Source of the DNA: Ignavibacteriota bacterium
Lineage (GTDB): Bacteria; Bacteroidota; Ignavibacteria; Ignavibacteriales; Melioribacteraceae
Assembly: GCA_002698995.1 (NCBI GenBank)
Contig: PAAX01000010.1
Location: 62,001-126,000 of the forward strand
Direction of reading: 5' to 3'
Length of the DNA: 64,000 nt
The notes under the pieces are model-generated. The model had not been told where the DNA came from. It made no database searches and worked only from the letters and a program-made list of their open reading frames with translations. Of the stretch, positions 35,002 to 42,350 are shown piece after piece (the stretch's first letter is position 1; each line of letters begins with the position of its first letter). A program made the position numbers and the translations under genes.

Positions 35002-35943
35002 CTACCAAGGGATTTTCAATCCCTCAACCTCGTTAAAATAAAACTCAATAAGTTTTGCTTTTTCTTCTTCCGTAACTTGATGATCGAGACTAGCCACATT
35101 TTTTAATAACTGTGATATACTTTTATTACCCGGAATGACGGTACTTACAGCATCAAAGCTGAAGCAGAATGAAATAGATTTTTCTATGATTCTTTCATCA
35201 CTTCCTAATATTTGTTTTACTGATTCTACTAATTTTGCTCTTTGTTCAATATCACTTTTGCTCCATCTCTTTCTGATATCACTGAAAGTACTTTCGGCAT
35301 TATATTTACCAGAAAGCCATCCTGAATCCAAAGGAATTTTAACAATAATCCCAACTCCTTTTTCCTTAGCCATTTCAAAAGCTCTGGATGAATCTTGATG
35401 AAGAATATTAAAAAATGCTTCTATAACTTTACCGTTAGTGGTTTCCATAAAGAGTTTCATATCATCATAAGTATCAAGTGATGCGCCGTACTCTTTAATT
35501 TTACCTTCCGTTTGAAGTCTTTCTAAAATCTCATAATGATCGGTTATTCTTCCATCTAAATATTTAGTAGGAGGATTATGAATGATCAATGCGTCAACGT
35601 AATCTGTCCCTAATCTTTTCAAACTCCCTTCAAGGGATTCTCTTATATGAGAAGATTCAAAATTGACTCCCCCTGTACTTGGGTGTCCAAATTTAGTATT
35701 AATAACAATTTCTTCCCTTTTCACATTTTTCAGAGCATTGCCAAGTCTGGTTTCACTGGTTCCATAGCCATAATTAGGAGCAGTATCAAAAAAGTTTATT
35801 CCAAGTTGTAAAGATTTCTGAATAAGTTCTTCGGATTCTTTATCGGTCATACTTTCCCAATCTTTACTTTCACCAAGCTGCCAAGCTCCAATACCAATAA
35901 CAGAAACATCCGGTGCATCGTTTATAAATTTTCTGTATTCCAT
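35002..35943 (-). CDS. Aldo/keto reductase
   Basis: A 313-residue AKR-superfamily protein. The catalytic tetrad is visible: Asp and Tyr in FFDTAPNYGYGTSE, Lys in VINTKFGHP and His in ALIIHNPP. The C-terminal cofactor region VSTVIPGNKSISQL resembles the IPGT/NADPH-binding loop. It reduces aldehydes or ketones, perhaps sugars, in the cytosol (no signal peptide). It is the last gene of the long glycan operon, 13 bases after a GH5 gene. The link to sugar metabolism is by position only. Confidence 0.9.
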   Translation of the reverse strand: MEYRKFINDAPDVSVIGIGAWQLGESKDWESMTDKESEELIQKSLQLGINFFDTAPNYGYGTSETRLGNALKNVKREEIVINTKFGHPSTGGVNFESSHIRESLEGSLKRLGTDYVDALIIHNPPTKYLDGRITDHYEILERLQTEGKIKEYGASLDTYDDMKLFMETTNGKVIEAFFNILHQDSSRAFEMAKEKGVGIIVKIPLDSGWLSGKYNAESTFSDIRKRWSKSDIEQRAKLVESVKQILGSDERIIEKSISFCFSFDAVSTVIPGNKSISQLLKNVASLDHQVTEEEKAKLIEFYFNEVEGLKIPW

Positions 35944-35956
35944 ATTCTATAATCCT

Positions 35957-37897
35957 TTATTTAATTAAAGTCAGTTTCTTTGTTAGGATTTTGTTATTAC
36001 TTATAAGTCGATAAAAATATATTCCTGAAGTGAGATGCTGAGCATTAAAATCAATTCTGTAATTTCCGGATTGTTTGTATTCGTTAACTAGACTTGCTAC
36101 TTCATTTCCAAGAATATCAAAAACTTGAAGAGTTACGAAAGAACTGTTTCCAATTGAATATTGGATAGTTGTTGATGGATTAAAGGGATTAGGATAGTTT
36201 TGATACAATAAAAAATCATCAGCAAGAATTTCATCTTCAACATTTGTAGAAGAATCAGGATTAAAAATTCTTATATCATCAAAAAATATTTTTGTGTTTT
36301 TTAACTTATCGAACTCATTTACAATTTCGAAACTGCTAATCAATTTCCAGTCAAACTTCCCTTCAGGGTTATACCAATTATTATTATCCCAAGAACCGGT
36401 TTCAAAAAACTGACTTAAAGGAATAGAGACATAATTCCATTCATTATTGAAAACCGCAGTTGTAAAATCAATATCATAACTCATGCGCCAAGGACGATCT
36501 TCTGCATTTTCTTTCGTATCTACAAATCTTAGTTGAAATTCAGCATTAGGATTATTTCCCTTAAACCAGAAGCCAATATGATAGTTTGATGATTTTAAGA
36601 AAGACAAATCCTTTTCATAAATAAACCTGAATCCTATTAAGCTGTACTGTGAAGGGTTTTCCCATGAAATTGAGAACAGACCATTCTTTGAATCTTCATT
36701 ATAGTAATTAAGAGTTCCACCAGAATATCCTGACTTAACAATACCGGTTTCTATGAAATCTTCATAAATAGAAAATTCGGTAGAATCGGGAGTTAACTCA
36801 TACTCAAATTGAGGAAGAATATAAAATCCCAATGCAGCAAGAAGATAAGTATCTAAATCATGTTCGAATAATCCATAATCAGAATCTTCAAACAATCCGA
36901 AACCACCATGATAATCCCAAGAAGTCCAAGGAATATCATGATATTCAAAATAGGTCCGAACAATGTTATACCAAAGCAGTCTATGATTATTTAGAGAATT
37001 AGGTTTATAAACTCCAAATTCACCGCAGAAAATATTAACATTATATGTTTCCTTGAAATCAACTGCTTTATCAATTTCTCCTCTTACATAAGAGATAGAA
37101 CCGGTATTAGAATAATCTTGAAGAGCCCATTGAACCCAAGTATTCATAAGATCATCCGGTACACTCGGCATTATTGAAGCATCGTATGGAAATGGAACAC
37201 CGCCAAGAGAAACTAATGATGGATCAGTCCAGCTTGCCCCTTGATGTGTAAACAAAAAAGGATCATAAAAATGAAATGTATAAATTAAATTTTCATCTTC
37301 ATAAGGAGTAAGATACTGCAGATTGTTATAACTATTAAATCCTGATGCACCAACAATTATAGTATGAGAAGTATCAATCAATCTAATTTCATCTATAACT
37401 TCCCCTTGAATTGATCTCCATAATGAATCGGAAATTCCATGCGGTTCATTTAAAATTTCGTAATAGATTAATCCTGATCTGTTCTTGAAATGTTGAGCCA
37501 TATTTTTCCAGACAGGAATTAATATTTCCCCAATATTTGGATCTGTAGGTTTTGCCGGATCAAATGTATGGTTATCCAATATCAAACTGATATTTAATTC
37601 TTCTGCCCAATTTACTGCTTCATCCAAAAAATTAAGAAAGAGATCATTAAGTTTATAGTTTGGAGGTCCGTCAGTCATTGAGTGTAAATTAATCGGCAGT
37701 CTAATTACATCTGCGCCAAGACTTTTAATATTTTCAAAATCTTTCTTAGTGTATTTCTTAAAATGAATTTCAGTCGGAGAACTTTCCTGGAACCAGCCTG
37801 ATAAATTTATTCCTTTATTAAAATGGTTAGTTTGACCATAGACCTGGAAAGAAACAAATATTATTAAGAAAACGAAAGCAGCTAATTTCTTTATCAT
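35957..37897 (-). CDS. T9SS-exported GH5 endoglucanase with carbohydrate-binding-like domain
   Basis: A 646-residue modular enzyme with a signal peptide (to about residue 21). The GH5 catalytic domain (about 25-345) has acid/base E151 in YYEILNEPHG and nucleophile E293 in IFCGEFGVYKP. A jellyroll domain like CIA30/CBM11 follows (about 375-545, ending KNTKIFFDDIRIF). The C-terminus is a T9SS type A sorting domain (YQNYPNPFNPSTTIQY, terminal KKLTLIK). It should cut beta-1,4 or mixed-linkage glucans or mannans at the cell surface; the exact GH5 subfamily cannot be fixed from reading. It overlaps the upstream lipoprotein GH5 by four bases (ATGA), so the two are co-translated. Confidence 0.92.
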   Translation of the reverse strand: MIKKLAAFVFLIIFVSFQVYGQTNHFNKGINLSGWFQESSPTEIHFKKYTKKDFENIKSLGADVIRLPINLHSMTDGPPNYKLNDLFLNFLDEAVNWAEELNISLILDNHTFDPAKPTDPNIGEILIPVWKNMAQHFKNRSGLIYYEILNEPHGISDSLWRSIQGEVIDEIRLIDTSHTIIVGASGFNSYNNLQYLTPYEDENLIYTFHFYDPFLFTHQGASWTDPSLVSLGGVPFPYDASIMPSVPDDLMNTWVQWALQDYSNTGSISYVRGEIDKAVDFKETYNVNIFCGEFGVYKPNSLNNHRLLWYNIVRTYFEYHDIPWTSWDYHGGFGLFEDSDYGLFEHDLDTYLLAALGFYILPQFEYELTPDSTEFSIYEDFIETGIVKSGYSGGTLNYYNEDSKNGLFSISWENPSQYSLIGFRFIYEKDLSFLKSSNYHIGFWFKGNNPNAEFQLRFVDTKENAEDRPWRMSYDIDFTTAVFNNEWNYVSIPLSQFFETGSWDNNNWYNPEGKFDWKLISSFEIVNEFDKLKNTKIFFDDIRIFNPDSSTNVEDEILADDFLLYQNYPNPFNPSTTIQYSIGNSSFVTLQVFDILGNEVASLVNEYKQSGNYRIDFNAQHLTSGIYFYRLISNNKILTKKLTLIK

Positions 37898-38919
37898 TTA
37901 GTAAGCTCGTCAAAAATTTGTGAATTTTTTCTGATTAAATAATCTCTAATTATCTTTCCCGATTCACTTAATTCATTTTCATTCCACTCACTTAATTTTT
38001 GATTTGAAGGAAGAAGTGCTGCGGAAGTTTCATCTTTATTAGTTATTGACCAATTACACCAGCTTAAATTATAATTTTCCAAAAAATCAGACCATTCGTT
38101 TAAGGCAACCATGTCAATAATTCCATTTCCGGTAGCTTCGCTCATTCCCCATTCGGTAACAAAAATTGGGATACCGGCATTGATTGCTTTTTCAGCTTTA
38201 TCCATTAAGTCTTTTTTGTGAGTGCTGGAATAGAAGTGAAAACTGTAAGCAATATTTTCTGAATCAATTTTGTTGTTTATAACCAAATCAACATCCTGCG
38301 ACCAATTAGAAGTACCAACAACTATTAAATTATCTGGATCATTTGCTCGGATCACATTTATAATTTCTTCCGAATAAGGCTTAAGAACTGAATTCCATGA
38401 AACATTAAGAGGTTCATTATAAATCTCATAAATTATATTCGGATGAGATCCATATTCAGCAGAGATTGAATTAAAGAAACTCTTTGCTTCTTCAAGATGG
38501 TCTTCAGCATGATGATCATGCCAATCAACAATAACATAAATTCCCAGTTCGATGCAAGCATCAATAACTGTTTTTACTTTTTCCAACTCATAAGATGGAT
38601 TTTCTAAATAGCCTCCATTCTCAATTCCCATTGCGGCTCTAACAATAGCACATTTCCAGTCATCTCTAAGCCATTCAATTGTTTCAGCATTATAGTAATT
38701 TCCTCCCCATTGGCTCCAAAAGAGACTCATTCCTCTAAGTGAAACAGAGTTCCCGTTTTTATCTACAATCTGGGAACCGTTAACTTTTAGTGCTCCATAT
38801 TTTTCAACTATTGTTTCAGATTGTTCGTTAGTTGTTTGAACCGGATTATCATTCTTGCTGCATCCAAAAATGAGATGGGATGAAATGATAAAAATCGATA
38901 TAAAAAAATATTTTCTCAA
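37894..38919 (-). CDS. GH5 (subfamily 2-like) endoglucanase lipoprotein
   Basis: A 341-residue lipoprotein: lipobox LIFGC with Cys20, then a GH5 domain from about residue 40. It has GALKVNGSQIVDKNGNSVSLRG and MSLFWSQWGG, typical of GH5_2 cellulases. The acid/base is E169 (IIYEIYNEPLN) and the nucleophile is E256 (IFVTEWGMS). Anchorage by lipid suggests periplasm-facing or surface retention, in contrast to the T9SS-exported GH5 next to it. It should hydrolyse beta-1,4-glucan or lichenin-type chains. The gene lies between a DUF418 gene (21-base gap) and the second GH5 (four-base overlap). Confidence 0.94.
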   Translation of the reverse strand: MRKYFFISIFIISSHLIFGCSKNDNPVQTTNEQSETIVEKYGALKVNGSQIVDKNGNSVSLRGMSLFWSQWGGNYYNAETIEWLRDDWKCAIVRAAMGIENGGYLENPSYELEKVKTVIDACIELGIYVIVDWHDHHAEDHLEEAKSFFNSISAEYGSHPNIIYEIYNEPLNVSWNSVLKPYSEEIINVIRANDPDNLIVVGTSNWSQDVDLVINNKIDSENIAYSFHFYSSTHKKDLMDKAEKAINAGIPIFVTEWGMSEATGNGIIDMVALNEWSDFLENYNLSWCNWSITNKDETSAALLPSNQKLSEWNENELSESGKIIRDYLIRKNSQIFDELTK

Positions 38920-38940
38920 CGTTCACCTTCTATAATTAAA

Positions 38941-40131
38941 TTAAATAACTGCCTTTACTGTATCTGCCTTGATGTCTTTATTTTCCTTTTTGAATTTGAT
39001 ACTAAATGTCAAGTATGTTAATGATCTCCATAACCATTCCATTGGTCCAAATTGATATTTCCTGAACCAAATATTTGCATAGTACATTTGAATAGCCCAA
39101 AATATAAGTCCTAGATAAAAACTATTTGCTTGTCCAATAAACTGATAAGCTCCCAATCCAAAACCATAAAAGAATGGAACGAAAATAAGGGACTGTAAAA
39201 TGTATATTGTTAAACTCATTTTACCGCAAGGGGCAAGATAGTTTAGAAATTTAGTCCCTATAGATAAGTTATAAAGTTTTATGAATATTAGAAACTGAGT
39301 AAACGTAATTAGCAAATCACTGATGCTGTTATAAATTGAATTTTGAATCCAGTTAAAATCTAATGTTAACGCTTCTTTAAATATCATCATCAGCGCTGCA
39401 GATAAGAATGATAAAGGAAGAAAGATGTTAATAATTTTAGAAAATTTATTCGGATTCTTAAAAAATTGTATCTTACCGAGAAATAATCCTAAGAAGGACA
39501 TTCCCAAAATTGTAAAGAGTCTTCCACTTTCAAACATAAATGCCCATTTAGCAATTTGAGAATTCCATAAAGTTGTTTGAATTAATTCAAAAAAACTTCC
39601 TTCAGCATATACAGGTAATATATTACCAAACAATTCCCAATGCCACGGATTCTGAAGAGAAGATGAATCGACAAATAAATTGAGATAGATTATAGAGGGG
39701 ATTTGAAATAGAAAAAATAAAGAAAGAGTTAGTAGAATTTTGTTAGGAACATTAAAAAATGGAATTAGAATAAAGCCGGCAGCGGCTAAAACAACTAAAA
39801 TATCACCGCCGTAAAGCAAACCGTGTAAAAAACCAAATAAAAGGAGAAGTGTTAATCTCCAGACAAATTTAGGTCTAAAATCAATTCCCCTCTTTAATTG
39901 ATTATTAATTATTATAAAAAAACTAAAACCAAAAAGAAGGGCAAAAAGAGCATAGGCTTTACCGGCAAATAAAAAGAATATAATATCATGGTAAATGCTA
40001 TTCTCAGGATTAAACCAGTATAGTTCAAAGTACTCAAGCATATGAACGAAGAATAAACCGAGTAAGGCAAATCCTCGCAAAGAATCAACTAACAGAATCC
40101 GATTGGATTTCTCATAATTTGATGATGTCAT
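38941..40131 (-). CDS. DUF418 (YeiB-family) polytopic membrane protein
   Basis: A 396-residue protein with about ten transmembrane helices. The opening RILLVDSLRGFALLGLFFVHM is the family start (D-x-x-RG...L), followed by FLFAGKAYALFALLFGFSFFI; the C-terminal DUF418 core has GKMSLTIYILQSLI and GPMEWLWRSLTY. YeiB/DUF418 proteins belong with membrane acyltransferase-like folds (related to HGSNAT-type enzymes); their biochemical role is mostly unknown. Its place between a GH16 and two GH5 genes, with 40- and 21-base gaps, makes it part of the glucan operon. Acylation or transport of a glucan product is a possibility only. Confidence 0.87.
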   Translation of the reverse strand: MTSSNYEKSNRILLVDSLRGFALLGLFFVHMLEYFELYWFNPENSIYHDIIFFLFAGKAYALFALLFGFSFFIIINNQLKRGIDFRPKFVWRLTLLLLFGFLHGLLYGGDILVVLAAAGFILIPFFNVPNKILLTLSLFFLFQIPSIIYLNLFVDSSSLQNPWHWELFGNILPVYAEGSFFELIQTTLWNSQIAKWAFMFESGRLFTILGMSFLGLFLGKIQFFKNPNKFSKIINIFLPLSFLSAALMMIFKEALTLDFNWIQNSIYNSISDLLITFTQFLIFIKLYNLSIGTKFLNYLAPCGKMSLTIYILQSLIFVPFFYGFGLGAYQFIGQANSFYLGLIFWAIQMYYANIWFRKYQFGPMEWLWRSLTYLTFSIKFKKENKDIKADTVKAVI

Positions 40132-40171
40132 TTATTTATATTAAAAATTATTATCAGCAAAAGAATAAATT

Positions 40172-42340
40172 CTATTTCACCAGCATCATCTTACGAATCT
40201 GACTAAAACTTCCCGCCTGTATTTTATAGATATACATTCCGGTTGAAAGACCTGAAGCATCAAATGTTACTTCATAATTACCGGCAGATTTTTGTTCATT
40301 AACCAATGTAGCAACTTCGTTACCGAGAATATCATATACTTTTAAAGTAACATTAACATCGTCATTTCGAGAAGACGAAGTCGATGAGAAATCTTGAAGA
40401 TTTCTCCCTACAGTCGAAATGACAGATGGAATTGAATATTTTATTGTTGTTGTCGGATTAAAAGGATTTGGATAATTCTGTTCAAGACTAAAATTATGAA
40501 CTGTTATATCATCTTCTACATCAACAGTAGGAGATATAGTAAAAAATCCATCGCTGGTATCTCTTATACTAAAGTTTGATTCATCAAGAATCAGAATTAA
40601 ACATTCATCAGAATCAATATTTGGAGTATTCCATCTATAAACACCAAATTGAGATTCAGCAGATTGAGTAACAAAACCCCAGCTACTGCCGCCGTCAGTG
40701 CTGTATCCAATTCTAACCGATTGTACTTTTTGTGAATTCCATTTTATACTAAATCCAGCTTCTGATGTTATTGTTTCCCCGCCATTAGGAGAAATTATTG
40801 CAATACTTGGCTGAGAGTTAGGATGATAAATATCAAGACGATTAAGATTAAAATTGCCCGCTTCAATAAAAAGTCTTAAAGTATGAACTCCTGCTGAAAG
40901 ATTGAAATCAGAGGAAGTAACAGTTTCCCAAGTCTGCCATCCGCCGGTATTGGGAACATTGATGGTTGTTGAAAGATCATTACCGTCAAGCATTAACTTG
41001 AAAGCACCGGTTGTAACTTCTGAAGCAACTCTAGCTTCTAAATTGTAAATACCGGTTTCTTTTACATCAATTATATAATCAAGCCATTCTCCGGCTTCAG
41101 TCCAGCCAATATTAAAACCTTCTCCAAAATCTTCACATTGTTGAATGCCAACATCATCATTAACTCTGTATACTCCTCCCTCATTGATAGAAGTATTATC
41201 AAAATATGCTTCGCCATTTGCACCTTGATTAAAATTTTCGGCTTCAATTACACCTGGAATATATGATGGATGTCCGGTATATGGAGAGACAACACAATCA
41301 CTACCTGCTTTAACAACAACATTAAACGAAGTTCCTGTATAACCATCAGCGGTATATGCTTTAGCAGTAATATTATAGCATCCCGGATTAACATTTTCCC
41401 AAATCATTTCATAAGGCTCGGCATAAGCAATTCCAATTTTAGCTCCACCTTGGTAAAATTCAACCTTTTCAATTTCACCATCGTAATTGACTGAAGCACT
41501 AATCGGAATATCACTATACGGAGTAACTATTCCGTTATTAATTGGAGTTGTAATTGCAACATCAGGAATAACTGTAGCATCTTTATAAACTCTAACATAA
41601 TCAACATACATTTTTTGAGGAAATACTGTAGTTCCATCCGGGAATCCGGGCCAATTTCCACCAACTGCAACATTAAGAAGAAGAAATTGCTCTTTGTGCA
41701 ATTCACTTAATTCAGCAGGAGTAATATCAATTTGATGATATCGCAAATTATCTACGTACCATTCTATTTTAGTTGGTGTCCATACAACTGAAAAGGTATG
41801 AAAATCTGCATCAAATGTTGAACCGCTTAAAGTATAGCTTCCGCCAAATTTAGCATGAGTTCCATTATTAGACCAATGAACTGTACCATATGCAACATTT
41901 GGCTGATGACCAAGAAGTTCTAAAATATCTATTTCACCACAAGCCGGCCAGCCAACCGAATTAATATTTTCACCCAAAGTCCAAAATGCCGGCCATATCC
42001 CTTGTCCATATGGAGTTTTTATTCTTGCTTCAATTTTGCCATAAAGAAACGATTTCTTTCCTTTGGTTATTAATCTTGCAGAAGTATAACTTCTTCCGCC
42101 AAAATTTTCTTTTAGTGCTTGAATAACCAAATTTCCATTTTCAATATAAGCATTGGTATCTCTATCGGTATAAAACTGCAGCTCATTATTTCCCCATCCT
42201 CCGCCGCCAGTTTCTCTCGTCCAAACTGAAGGATCTAAAACATCTCCATTAAACTCATCCGACCAAAGCAATTGATATGTTTGAGATAATAATGGTGAGG
42301 TTAATAATAATAAAACAAATATTACGCTTAATCTTTTCAT
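40172..42340 (-). CDS. T9SS-exported GH16 beta-1,3-glucanase (laminarinase) with Ig-like and CBM6 domains
   Basis: A 722-residue modular enzyme: signal peptide (MKRLSVIFVLLLLTSPLLSQ), then GH16 (about 22-255) with the catalytic EIDILE at residues 136-141 (nucleophile E136, acid/base E141), preceded by WPAFW. An Ig-like domain of the glycanase linker type (about 258-345, VEFYQGGAKIG) and a CBM6 (about 360-480, IPGVIEAENF, NLNRLDIY) follow, then another beta domain (about 485-600) and the sorting domain (EQNYPNPFNPTTTIKY, terminal KMMLVK). The sequence fits GH16_3 endo-beta-1,3-glucanases. The sorting domain carries a 63-base palindromic insertion (see separate feature) adding 21 residues. Surface-exported first attack on laminarin-like glucan is likely. 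Confidence 0.94.
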   Translation of the reverse strand: MKRLSVIFVLLLLTSPLLSQTYQLLWSDEFNGDVLDPSVWTRETGGGGWGNNELQFYTDRDTNAYIENGNLVIQALKENFGGRSYTSARLITKGKKSFLYGKIEARIKTPYGQGIWPAFWTLGENINSVGWPACGEIDILELLGHQPNVAYGTVHWSNNGTHAKFGGSYTLSGSTFDADFHTFSVVWTPTKIEWYVDNLRYHQIDITPAELSELHKEQFLLLNVAVGGNWPGFPDGTTVFPQKMYVDYVRVYKDATVIPDVAITTPINNGIVTPYSDIPISASVNYDGEIEKVEFYQGGAKIGIAYAEPYEMIWENVNPGCYNITAKAYTADGYTGTSFNVVVKAGSDCVVSPYTGHPSYIPGVIEAENFNQGANGEAYFDNTSINEGGVYRVNDDVGIQQCEDFGEGFNIGWTEAGEWLDYIIDVKETGIYNLEARVASEVTTGAFKLMLDGNDLSTTINVPNTGGWQTWETVTSSDFNLSAGVHTLRLFIEAGNFNLNRLDIYHPNSQPSIAIISPNGGETITSEAGFSIKWNSQKVQSVRIGYSTDGGSSWGFVTQSAESQFGVYRWNTPNIDSDECLILILDESNFSIRDTSDGFFTISPTVDVEDDITVHNFSLEQNYPNPFNPTTTIKYSIPSVISTVGRNLQDFSSTSSSRNDDVNVTLKVYDILGNEVATLVNEQKSAGNYEVTFDASGLSTGMYIYKIQAGSFSQIRKMMLVK
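40361..40423. repeat. Palindromic repeat element (63 bp) inserted in frame in the GH16 sorting domain
   Basis: A 63-base unit with perfect ten-base terminal inverted repeats (GTCATTTCGA at 40361-40370, TCGAAATGAC at 40414-40423) and an inner near-palindrome around AGAAATCTTGAAGATTTCT. It resembles the GTCATTTCGA-ended intergenic repeats scattered through many Bacteroidota genomes (from general knowledge, not searched). Here it lies in coding sequence; 63 is a multiple of three and the element begins and ends on codon boundaries of the GH16 gene. Confidence 0.85.
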
Positions 42341-42350
42341 TGCTTCCTTT

